This document shows, piece after piece, positions 45,476-54,900 of a stretch of DNA of 64,000 bases. The notes under the pieces are model-generated. The model had not been told where the DNA came from and did no database searches. It worked only from the letters and a program-made list of their open reading frames with translations. Origin of the DNA: Holophagae bacterium (GTDB lineage: Bacteria; Acidobacteriota; Thermoanaerobaculia; Thermoanaerobaculales; Thermoanaerobaculaceae); NCBI GenBank assembly GCA_012516935.1, contig JAAYVZ010000141.1, positions 1 through 64,000 on the forward strand, in the 5' to 3' direction. The translations under genes and the position numbers were made by a program. Every line of letters starts with the position of its first letter. The first letter of the stretch is position 1.

Positions 45476-47908
45476 GTGAGCCGGCTCATTCTTCTCGACC
45501 ACGCGGCCCGCTCGGTGCGCCCGGAGATCTGGGGTGCGCTCTGGGTAGCGGGGGTTGCTGCATCGCTCTGGGCGACCGGAGCTCGCAGGGGGGGGCGATG
45601 GTCGAGGGCAGGCTCGGGGTTGGGCGTGTTTCTCGTCTCGTCGAGCCTGGGCATCGCGTGGGCGTACCTGCACGGGGCCGCAGTCTGGGTGCCGAGCGTC
45701 TGCGCGCTGCTCGCCGGCTCGACCCTCGTCTGGTGGGTGATCGTGGGGAGAACGTGCGACTCCACCCTGCCCACCGCACCTGCTGACAGCATCCCTCCAG
45801 CGGCCCGCGTATTGGCCCTGCTGGTGCTCGTGCTGGCCGTCGTCATGTCCTATCGGCTCACGAGCTATTCAGGCACTCTCCTGACCTGGGAGCCCTCGGT
45901 GATCGAGGGATTCGGCACGGCTCTGCGCGACCGGGTGTCGCTACCGGCTTTCGCGGCCGAGCGCCTGCTCTGGCAGGAGGGCTTGGTGAGCTCGAGCTCG
46001 GACAGCCTGCTCTTCGGTGTCCCGGTCTATGCGCTGTGGCTCGCGTGCGGTCCCTCGCTCTGGGCGCTGCGCGCGGTGGCGCTGGTCTGGGCGCTCGTCG
46101 CCGTGGTTGGCGCCTATCTCCTTGCTCACGAGCTGGGAGGACGGTGGCACGGACTGACAGCGGCCGGGATCCTGGCCACCAACGCCTTGCTTTTCTGCTA
46201 CGGTCGCAACGGGGTGTCGCTTGCGGCCACCCTCGCCGCGGTGGAGTTCGCGGCGTGGCTCGTTGTCCGGCAGGCCGGTCCGACACCACGATCACCGTGG
46301 GAGCTCGCCTTGGCTGGCGTTTGTTGCGCCGCAGCCACGCTCGGCTATTCCCCGGCACGGCCCGTGGTCGTGGTTCTCCTCGGCCTGGTCGTGGCCTGGG
46401 CTGCTTGGCGGTGGCGGCCCTTCACCCACCGACATGCGATCGGAGCAGCGGCATTCGCGGGTGTGGTCGCATCGATGGTGGCGTGCCAGGCGGTGGGTGC
46501 GCACCTCGGTCGATTTCACCACGCCCGCGGCGAGCAGCTCCTCAACATCCTCACTCACCCCGACTACACATTCGAGTTCCTGGGGTATCGGCTGCCCGGG
46601 GAGAAGCCGACACTGGCCGAAGGGACGAGCATTGCGCTGCAGGTCCTGCGTCGCACGCTGCCCCAGTACTCCGAGATCCTGACCCCTGGCCCGCGATTCG
46701 AGGGGCTGGCGGAGCAGGCCGTGGCGTCCGACCCTCCAGCGCTGCCTCTCCTGCCTGCGCCTCTCTTCCCGTTCGCCGTTCTGGGGCTGATCCAAGCGGC
46801 ACGCGGCTGGAGGCGCCCCGGGCACTCGCTGGCGCTGAGCTGGTTCGCCGTCGGCTCGGTGACGGTGCTGCTCACGACTCGTGCCGACGTCCACCGCATG
46901 TGGCTGCTGGTCGTACCGTTGACGCTGTGGGCGACGCAGGGTCTCGAGCTTTGCTGGCGCCTGGTGGTGGCGACAGGCTGGGCGGCGTCGACCAGGAGGC
47001 TGGCCGCGATCGGGCTGTGGATTCTGCTATCCGTGACCGCTGTGGTGTACTCCTTTCCCTTTGCGCCAGAGTCGCCGGGGATCGCAACGGTGGTGACCCG
47101 CGAGCTCGAGCGGATTGCCGGTCCGGTCAGGTTCGGTGGGCAGTTCGACCACCGCGAGCAAGGCGCCATCGAGCTCTATCTCCTGCGGCGATTCGTCCGC
47201 GATCCGAGATCGTCGCCGCCCCAGCTCCCCGAGGAGCTTCTCGAAAGCCTTGCGGCCGGCCCTCCGTCCCGCGAGTCGCTGGCGAAGCTCCGCCTGGAGG
47301 TGCGGAGAGCGACGGTGGTGCTGGGGCCTGCCGAGGCGTTCTCGCCCGCCGTCGGCTGCCTGGCGGCGGAGGGCTTTCCTGTGGCGCCGGCAGGTGAGAA
47401 GGAGGTGCGCCTTTGGCGCCTCGATCGGCACGAGCGCCCTCCCGACCCCGCTGTCCTCGAGCCACCACCCGGCCCCGAGGTGCCTCTCACATCGCTGCAG
47501 CCAACCGCCATCGCCTTCGGCTTCGCTCCCCCCCGCATCGATCAGGCTTGGGCAGGTGGGCCAATCCGACTCGCCGGCGTCACCAGCGAACGAGGACTCG
47601 GCATGCACGCTCCCTGCAGCGTGACGTTCCCGGTTCCAGACGATGCTGCCGTCTTCCGGGTCCGAGTCGGCCTCGACGACTCCGCGGCGGCCTGCGACAG
47701 AGGACAGGTGATGGTCTCCCTGCAGGCCGATGACGGCGTGCTGCTGTACGAGAGCGATCTCATCGACCGGCTGACGCCACCGCTGGTGGTTGTGGTGCCG
47801 GTGGCAGGACGACGGCTGCTCACGCTCGAGGCGGACGAGGGTGGCAATGGTCGTGACTGTGACCACGTCTCGTGGGCCGACCCCGCCTTCATCCTCAAGG
47901 CTCCATGA
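45476..47908 (+). CDS. GT-C-type membrane protein with C-terminal NPCBM-like domain (1)
   Basis: The 810-residue protein has about 13 membrane segments within residues 15-530. The arrangement, with a first long outer loop carrying acidic residues, suggests a GT-C glycosyltransferase that uses a polyprenyl-phosphate sugar. A soluble linker (540-665) precedes an NPCBM-like domain of about 140 residues (671-810) containing GMHAPCSV and GNGRDCDHVSWADP, the DHxxW signature of carbohydrate-binding NPCBM modules. GTG 45476 has AAGGGAG upstream. It overlaps the next gene by ATGA. Confidence 0.7.
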   Translation: MSRLILLDHAARSVRPEIWGALWVAGVAASLWATGARRGGRWSRAGSGLGVFLVSSSLGIAWAYLHGAAVWVPSVCALLAGSTLVWWVIVGRTCDSTLPTAPADSIPPAARVLALLVLVLAVVMSYRLTSYSGTLLTWEPSVIEGFGTALRDRVSLPAFAAERLLWQEGLVSSSSDSLLFGVPVYALWLACGPSLWALRAVALVWALVAVVGAYLLAHELGGRWHGLTAAGILATNALLFCYGRNGVSLAATLAAVEFAAWLVVRQAGPTPRSPWELALAGVCCAAATLGYSPARPVVVVLLGLVVAWAAWRWRPFTHRHAIGAAAFAGVVASMVACQAVGAHLGRFHHARGEQLLNILTHPDYTFEFLGYRLPGEKPTLAEGTSIALQVLRRTLPQYSEILTPGPRFEGLAEQAVASDPPALPLLPAPLFPFAVLGLIQAARGWRRPGHSLALSWFAVGSVTVLLTTRADVHRMWLLVVPLTLWATQGLELCWRLVVATGWAASTRRLAAIGLWILLSVTAVVYSFPFAPESPGIATVVTRELERIAGPVRFGGQFDHREQGAIELYLLRRFVRDPRSSPPQLPEELLESLAAGPPSRESLAKLRLEVRRATVVLGPAEAFSPAVGCLAAEGFPVAPAGEKEVRLWRLDRHERPPDPAVLEPPPGPEVPLTSLQPTAIAFGFAPPRIDQAWAGGPIRLAGVTSERGLGMHAPCSVTFPVPDDAAVFRVRVGLDDSAAACDRGQVMVSLQADDGVLLYESDLIDRLTPPLVVVVPVAGRRLLTLEADEGGNGRDCDHVSWADPAFILKAP

Positions 47909-50076
47909 GCGAAAGATCGACCCGACGGCCCGCCGAGAAAGCCGGGCTCCGACGGCAGAGATGGGCCACCAGGCGCAGCCGCACCGTCCAGGCGCTCCTC
48001 CGGCTGAGCGGTGCGGTCGGTCCGCGTACGTGGCGGTGGTCGCTGGTCGTCTTGCTGCTGTTGGCAGCCCTGCTCCGTCTGGTAGGGCTGGAGTGGGCAC
48101 CACTGCCGGTCAACCAAGACGAGCTCTCCAACGCCTACGACGCCTGGTGCCTGGCCCAGACCGGGTGCGATCGCTGGGGCAGACCGCACCCAGCGCTGCT
48201 ACGGGGGTTCGGAGACCTCGACTACCGGCCGGCGCTTCAGGCCTGGCTGACCGTCCTGCCCGCAAAGGTCGGAGGCTTCTCGGTCGGCGCCGCGCGGGGT
48301 GTCTCCGGCGTGGTCGGCACCCTCACGGTCCTGCTCGTAGCGCTCGCCGCCCGGCCCCTGCTGGGCCCCGGAGGAGCGCTGCTGGCCGCGCTTTTTGTGG
48401 TGCTGTCACCGTGGCATCTGCTGTACTCGCGCATGGCCCACGAGGGTGGCGCCTTGCCGCCGTTTTTCGTGGCCTCGGTCATCGTGCTCTGGCACCGTGC
48501 GCGAGGGCGGCGGTACGCACCTGCGGCGATGCTCTGGCTCGGGCTCGCCATTGGCGCCGCCACCAACGCCTACCAAGCCAGTCGGTTCTTCGCCCTGGGA
48601 GCCAGCGCCTTGGTAGCGGGCGAGCTCGGGCTGTGGGTTCGGCGTCGGCCAGCCCGCTTCCGTCGTGGTGCGATCGGGCTCGGCACTTTGGTCGTGGGCG
48701 CCGCACTGACCGCCGCGCCCCAGCTCTGGGCCGCCGTCGCGGAGCCCGAGCACTTCTTCGCCCGCGCCCGCGAGCGCCTGTTGCCGGCCACTGGCGCCGC
48801 TGACCTCGCGATCCACGTCACCCGTAACCTGGCAGCCAACCTGGGGCCCCGGTACCTGTTCTTCTCGTCCGGTGAGTACAACAACCTCTCGATGGGGCGG
48901 GCCTTGCCGGTGGAAGCACCGCTCTTCTATCTCGGGCTCGTCGGTGGCTGGTGTTGGCTCCCATCCGGCCGGAGGCGCCGCTGGGCTCGCCTTACCATGC
49001 TGCTCGTCCTCTGCCTGCTGCCAGCCGCGCTCACCGACACCCAGCCTCATGCCCTTCGCGCCTCGGGGGCAAGCGTGCTCGTCGGCCTGTACTCCTGCCT
49101 GGCGTGGTTAGCCGTGGCTGCGGGGGCTTCGGCCGGCCGTGCGACGGCCGATCGGTTTGCCTGGAGGCAGCGCGCCGCTATGTGGCTCGGTGCGGGTGCC
49201 GTGGCGGCCGCGGTGTGCGCATCGCTGCTCGCAACCGCCTACTGGCGATCCGAGCAGTGGCGCGATGCGGGCCACCAGCACCTCCTGGTGCGCATGGGGC
49301 AGTGGCTCGGCCGCCACGCGGGTGGCTTCGAGCGCGTCATCGTCGATCCCGCCGGCATCCAGCCGTACCTCTACGTGGCGGCGTTCGCAGGCATGACCCC
49401 GCAGGAGTTCCAGGCCGCTCCCAAAAAGGTGGACACCGTCGGCTGGGACGAGGTCATGCAGGTTGGCCGGTTCCACTTCATCCGTCTGGATCGGGCACTC
49501 GTCAGCTGGCGGGAGGCGGGCCAGCCTCCGTGGCTGGTGGCGATGCGGGACGCGCGGCCGCAACACGGTCGCGAGCTGGGGCACGTGGAGCACGGCGACC
49601 ACCGGGTGGTGTTCTCGGTTCTCGATCCGGAGCTTGGCGAGCCGGGTGCGGTGCCGCTCGCTGACCTCCCGTTCGTGCCCATTGGCTGTGAGTTCGCGCC
49701 CCCAGCCGTCAACGCTGCCTTCGACGGCGGGAGCCTCGACCTCGAGGGAATCCGATACGCCACCGGCATCGGCATGCACGCGCCGTGTCGCGCCGTGTTC
49801 CACCTACCGGAGGGGAGCTGGCGGCTGCGCGCCCAGGCTGGGATCGGCGACTCCGCGCGGGGTTGCCGCGAGGCCCTGGTCGAGCTGCGGGTCCTGGGTG
49901 CGGCCGGCCGTACCCTCGCCTCATCAGGCCCCCTCACCACCGGTAGCGTAGCCTGGCGGTTCGAGGTCGACCTGTGGGGACAGCGCGAGGTGACGCTCGA
50001 GGCCGATGACGGCGGCAACGGCCGCGATTGCGACCACGTGGTCTGGACCGACGCGCTCCTCGTTCCAACCAGCTAG
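47905..50076 (+). CDS. GT39-like glycosyltransferase with C-terminal NPCBM-like domain (2)
   Basis: The 723-residue protein has a first membrane segment (about 44-60) and the GT-C catalytic-type acidic pair D72-E73 in VNQDELSNAYDAW, followed by about 10 further segments. Such enzymes transfer a sugar from polyprenyl-phosphate to a surface acceptor. The C-terminal 140 residues (about 583-723) repeat the NPCBM-like domain with GIGMHAPCRAVF and GNGRDCDHVVW. ATG 47905 overlaps the previous stop. It converges with the next gene, with a 4-base overlap. Confidence 0.8.
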   Translation: MSERSTRRPAEKAGLRRQRWATRRSRTVQALLRLSGAVGPRTWRWSLVVLLLLAALLRLVGLEWAPLPVNQDELSNAYDAWCLAQTGCDRWGRPHPALLRGFGDLDYRPALQAWLTVLPAKVGGFSVGAARGVSGVVGTLTVLLVALAARPLLGPGGALLAALFVVLSPWHLLYSRMAHEGGALPPFFVASVIVLWHRARGRRYAPAAMLWLGLAIGAATNAYQASRFFALGASALVAGELGLWVRRRPARFRRGAIGLGTLVVGAALTAAPQLWAAVAEPEHFFARARERLLPATGAADLAIHVTRNLAANLGPRYLFFSSGEYNNLSMGRALPVEAPLFYLGLVGGWCWLPSGRRRRWARLTMLLVLCLLPAALTDTQPHALRASGASVLVGLYSCLAWLAVAAGASAGRATADRFAWRQRAAMWLGAGAVAAAVCASLLATAYWRSEQWRDAGHQHLLVRMGQWLGRHAGGFERVIVDPAGIQPYLYVAAFAGMTPQEFQAAPKKVDTVGWDEVMQVGRFHFIRLDRALVSWREAGQPPWLVAMRDARPQHGRELGHVEHGDHRVVFSVLDPELGEPGAVPLADLPFVPIGCEFAPPAVNAAFDGGSLDLEGIRYATGIGMHAPCRAVFHLPEGSWRLRAQAGIGDSARGCREALVELRVLGAAGRTLASSGPLTTGSVAWRFEVDLWGQREVTLEADDGGNGRDCDHVVWTDALLVPTS

Positions 50077-51917
50077 AGGCCCGGCACCACGAAGAACACC
50101 GGCTCGCCCCACACCGCGTGGTCGCAGTCGCGGCCGTTGCGGCCCTCGAGGGTCTGCAGGCTGACCTCGGTGACACCCCGCAGACGGACCCGCAGGATGA
50201 CAGGCGGGCTCTCCGCGGTCAGAACACCGGTCTCGGCGAGCACTCGGCTCCGGCCGTCGATGACTCTGAAGAGCACGTCGGCCACCTTGCAACCGGCGGC
50301 CGAATCGGCGACCCCAACCACGGTTTGGAGGACCGTGGCCTCGGGAGGCACCCGGAAGCTGACAGCGCTCGGAGCGTGCGTGCCGAACCCGAAGCCGAAG
50401 TCCACGTGGCCGGTGCGGAGCGCCCCTCCGGCCCATCCCTCGTTGACTCGCAGCGCATTCGGCGCACCCTCCTGGGCAAGGATCGGCAGCTCGGTCAGCT
50501 TGACGTACCCTTCGAGAAGCTGCGGCTTGACGAACGTCAGGTGGAACCCGGCCCGCCTCGCCACCGTCATGCCGCCCAGGGTCGCGAGCACGACCACGAT
50601 GACGCTTGCCCAGCACAGGCCCCGAGCCGTCCGCTCTCCCCGCCGCACCCACCTCGCTGCCGAGGGGTCGCCGCCTCTCCAGAGCCCGAACAGGACGACC
50701 CAGAACCCTCCCATGACGACGGCGGCGATCGACCACGGCGGCAACGCGCGTACGAGCCGGGCAAACAAGGTAGCGCCCAGCACGTGCTCGAGGTTGAGAA
50801 AGAACCCGGCTGACAGCCAGAGGTAGCTTCCCCACCAGCCGGTGAGACCAGCGGCGAGCCCCAGCAAAGGTATCGCCGGGTAGAGGTAGCGCTCGTGCAT
50901 CTCGGTGGCGAAGAGGAAGAACGCCATGACCATCAGTGCCAGGGCTGAGCAGACCCGGGCCAGGCGCTCGCCCTCACCCCCCGGCGGTGGCTTTTCGCGC
51001 CAGGCCCGGAGCATGGCCGCCAGCGCCACGAGGTAGTGAACCCCACACAGCGCCAACCCCATGGACTTGTACGACACCCCCAGTGCTCCGCCCGCATCGT
51101 CGAGGGCACCAAGATCTTCGCCGGGCAGAAGCAGGTTCCAGAACCCGTACGCTCCTTTCGAAACCACGGGGTGGAAGCCGACGGCGCTTCGAAACACCTC
51201 CACGACCTGTCCCAACGTACCCGCCAGGATGAAGGGCGCCAGCACCGCGAGGGCGGTACCGAGCGAGGCAACAACGGCGGCCGCGATCCGCCGGGGCTGG
51301 CGGCGAACCGGCCACAGGAGGAGCACGGCGAGCCCTGGCACGAGGATCACCGCCTGGAGCTTGGTCAGCAGTGCGAGAGTGATGCACACCGACCCCCACA
51401 CCGGTGCGCCGCGCACCGCCGACCACAGTGCCAGCACCAGGAACGCCGTGAAGACACTGTCCACCTGCCCCCACATCAACGAGATGTAGATGAACGCCGG
51501 GTTGGCGAGCAACCACAGCGAGCGCCTCCGCGCCACCCCCGCGCCAGCCAAGAACCAGCTCACGACGACCACGATGAGCACGTCGAAGCCGAGCGCAACG
51601 AGCTTCATGAAGGGGATGTAGTCGGCCACCGCCTGCGGTGTCGGGCACAGCCTGGCGTAGAGGTCGAGCACAAAAAGCCACACCGGGGGATAGTTGGCGC
51701 CCGAGTCGTAGGCGTGGGCGAGGCCGTGCTTCTGGATGTGCTGAGCCCACGACACCCAGTCGCCGCGGTCCCAAGGAAACCCGCTGCGCGAGACGAAGGA
51801 GACCAGCAGGAGGGTGAGCAGGCACAGCCCCACCAGCCACTCACGTCGGTCCTCGTCCCGGAGCCAGCTCGTGACGCCCTCCCACCAGCGGCGAAGGAAC
51901 CTGTCAGCGGGATGCAT
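50073..51917 (-). CDS. GT-C-type glycosyltransferase with C-terminal NPCBM-like domain (3)
   Basis: The 614-residue protein has about 12 membrane segments; an early loop carries RGDW and NYPPVW, typical of polyprenyl-dependent mannosyltransferase-like GT-C proteins. The last 140 residues (about 474-614) are the third copy of the NPCBM-like domain, with GTHAPSAVSF and GRNGRDCDHAVW. ATG 51917 (AGGA upstream) overlaps the end of the 1,599-residue gene by 14 bases, so it is the last gene of that minus-strand operon. Confidence 0.75.
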   Translation of the reverse strand: MHPADRFLRRWWEGVTSWLRDEDRREWLVGLCLLTLLLVSFVSRSGFPWDRGDWVSWAQHIQKHGLAHAYDSGANYPPVWLFVLDLYARLCPTPQAVADYIPFMKLVALGFDVLIVVVVSWFLAGAGVARRRSLWLLANPAFIYISLMWGQVDSVFTAFLVLALWSAVRGAPVWGSVCITLALLTKLQAVILVPGLAVLLLWPVRRQPRRIAAAVVASLGTALAVLAPFILAGTLGQVVEVFRSAVGFHPVVSKGAYGFWNLLLPGEDLGALDDAGGALGVSYKSMGLALCGVHYLVALAAMLRAWREKPPPGGEGERLARVCSALALMVMAFFLFATEMHERYLYPAIPLLGLAAGLTGWWGSYLWLSAGFFLNLEHVLGATLFARLVRALPPWSIAAVVMGGFWVVLFGLWRGGDPSAARWVRRGERTARGLCWASVIVVVLATLGGMTVARRAGFHLTFVKPQLLEGYVKLTELPILAQEGAPNALRVNEGWAGGALRTGHVDFGFGFGTHAPSAVSFRVPPEATVLQTVVGVADSAAGCKVADVLFRVIDGRSRVLAETGVLTAESPPVILRVRLRGVTEVSLQTLEGRNGRDCDHAVWGEPVFFVVPGL

Positions 51918-54900
51918 CTGATCCTTTCGACGCCGAGGCAGCCTCACGCCCAGCCAGGCGCGGCCACGGGAAACGCACGAGCTGGTCCTCGATATCGGTC
52001 ACCACGAGCTGCCCGTGCACCGGGTCGAACGCGATACCGATCGGGACCTTGATCGGCGGCACCAGCGAGGCGCCGCTCACCGTCTGGCGCAGCTCGCCCT
52101 CGGGCGAGTAGGCACGGATCTCACCGGCGAGCGGTACGGTAACCCACAGCAACCCCACGAGGTCCACCGTCACGTGCGGCTCCGAGAAGACCTCGCGACG
52201 CCACCCCGGCACCGCGAAGTGGGTGCGAACGGTGCCATCGGGGCGGAAGATCTGCACCCTTCCGTTGCCGCTGTCGCACACCACCAGGTCGCCGGAGCCG
52301 GTGATGGCCAGCCCCATCGGCTCATACAACGCTCCCGGAGCGTCTCCACGCTCGCCCCAGCCCCCCAGGCGGACACCGTCGGTATCGAAGCGGACGACAC
52401 GGTGGTTGCCGGTGTCGGCCACCCACACGTCTCCGTCACGCCCCACGGCGATGCCGCGCGGCCCGTAGAAGTCGCCGCTCCACTCCCGGAGCACCACCCC
52501 CTGGGGATCGAAGACCTGGACCCGGCCGTTCCACGTATCGGTGACGAAGACCGCATCGTCCGGCCCTACCGCCACATCGGTGGGCTCTTGGAGCTCACCC
52601 ACCGCTCCGCCTTCGCGGCCCCACGCCGCAACCACGCTGCCGTCCGCCGCCAGAACCTGGATGCGGTGGTTCCCGAAATCGGCGACCACGGCGTTCCCGG
52701 CCCGATCACAGACGACGCCGCGAGGCTCACGCAGGCGCCCCGGCGGCACCTGCGACTCGGTTCTCGGATCCCGGCTCGCCTCCCTGGTGGTGAGCGGGAA
52801 CGAACCGGGGAGGTTGTCTCGCACACCGAAGATGCTCACCGCCGGGTTCTCGTAGAGCAACACGAGGAGATCGGTCCAGGACCGGAAGTTGCCGAGGTTG
52901 GCGCCGCGGTAGGTCTGACGCTCGAGCCCGCCGACCACCACCAGCCCGACGTGATGGCGCGCCAGGGCGGCGGCCACGAGCGGCCGGCTCGGTGAGGTGA
53001 AGATGAGCTCGATGTCTCGCTTGCGCTGCTCGATTGCCGCCCGGCTCTGGCTGCGCTGGAAGACGTGGTACTCCCACCCGAGCACGGTCGGCAGACCAGT
53101 GTTCATGCTCACCCGGGCGTACTCCTGATACGAGGGACCAAACGCCTCGACCACCACCGGCACCCCACGGATCGAGCGGTTCAGCCAGTCGAATGCGGCT
53201 TTCTCAAGCGGTGCCCGGCGATTCAGATAGGCCATCCCATCGAGGGTGAACCGAGGACCCAATGCGTGGCGCTCCGTGACTGCCCCCCACGCCCCGGTGA
53301 CCGCCGTGAACACCGCGAGACCACCGGCGACCCCAACCGCGAGCCGCCAGAGCCGGCCCCCCCAACCGGTCGCGAACACGACCCGAGGCAGGAGCGCCGC
53401 TGCTGCCACCGTCACCAGAAGCCAGGCGTCCAGGTAGAACTTGAAGATGGTGTTCATGCGGTCCCACACGAAGACGACCTCGCACCCCAAGACCAGCCCG
53501 ACCGCGAGGGCGGCAAGGGCAAACGGCAGGCGCGATGCCGGCACCGCGTCGCGGAGACCGGCGAGCAGCACGAGAAGCAGGATCGCCGCCAGCGGTGCCA
53601 CCGAGCGGGTCGAGGCACTGTCCCCCGACCATAGCCCTGCGGGCACCGCTACGGCGAGCCCGATCGCGGTCCCGAGCACGCCGGCCGCTGCAACCCGCCA
53701 GCCCAGCCGCCGCGTCGCCATGCGCGCCTGCCACCACGTGCCGAGGGCTGCCGGCACCGCAATCAACCAGGGGAGACCAAAGATGAGCAGAACCCGCCAC
53801 GGCTCGGCGTACGGCCCCACCTCCCACCCCCACGAGCGCGGAGGCGGGGAGAAACGGCGCCAGAAAGGCTGCGTGAGGACGAATGCCCCCCCGCTGATGA
53901 CCAGGGCAGGCAGCACCACACGTTGTCCGACGGCGAAAAGCCACGCGGCCACCCCCCGTCCCGACGTTTCGCCCCACCAGGCGACCAACGCCACCCACGC
54001 AACCACCACGAGGTAGGTCGGCGTGCTCCAGCCGTTGGTGATCATGGTGGCACCCAACATCGCCGCACCCAGGATGAGCAGGGCCGTCCGCTGCCTGCGG
54101 GCCGGAGGCGGCCAGGCAAAAGCCAGCACCAACAGAGCGACGAGGGTGAGCGACCACGGCATCGCCAGCACGTGCGCGTGGAGGTCCGCGAAGACCAGGT
54201 TCCATGCCGGGTACTCGTTGATGGTGTTGGGGATGACCCGAGATGTGGCCCAGAAGTAGTCGAACCCCACCGCCCGCCGCTGCCACAGCTCAACAAGCCC
54301 GGAGAGGTTTCCAGCCAGCACGCACAGCCCCACCGCACCGAACCCCCACCGCAAACGGCCGCCGAGCAGTGCCCCAACAGCCAGCGCCGCGGCGGCGAGG
54401 AGCCCCGCCACGAGCCCGATACCGAGGTTGAACATGACCTCGGGGGCGATCGCCAGGGCCTTGCCGAACGCCGCCACGAGGTAGTGACCGAAGTAGGTGT
54501 AGTGAAGGACCGACCCGGAAAACCATGGCTCGGGAGGTGGCAGGGTGGGCGTTCGATAGAGGGTGTTGAGGAACGAGAAGTCCATCGGCTTCTCGCCCCA
54601 GTAGATCTCGGGGTTGAGCAGCCGGAGGCCGAGGAAGAGGGCGAAGCACCCCCACACCACGGCTTCGCTCGCCACCACCTCGCGCCTCGCCGGTCCGGGC
54701 CGGAACCGATGCCAGGCAAGCGCCCCCACGAGCACCACCACCACCGCCACGCTGAGCACCGTGGTGCCGGCAAAAGGCAACCAACCACTGCTCACCGCCC
54801 ACCAGCTACCGAAGCCCAGCAGCAGCACGCCGACCGGCTTTCCCAGGGCGTACAGCCCCTGCCGGGCCGTCCCGAGCCCGCTCGCCAAAAGCGCCCAACC

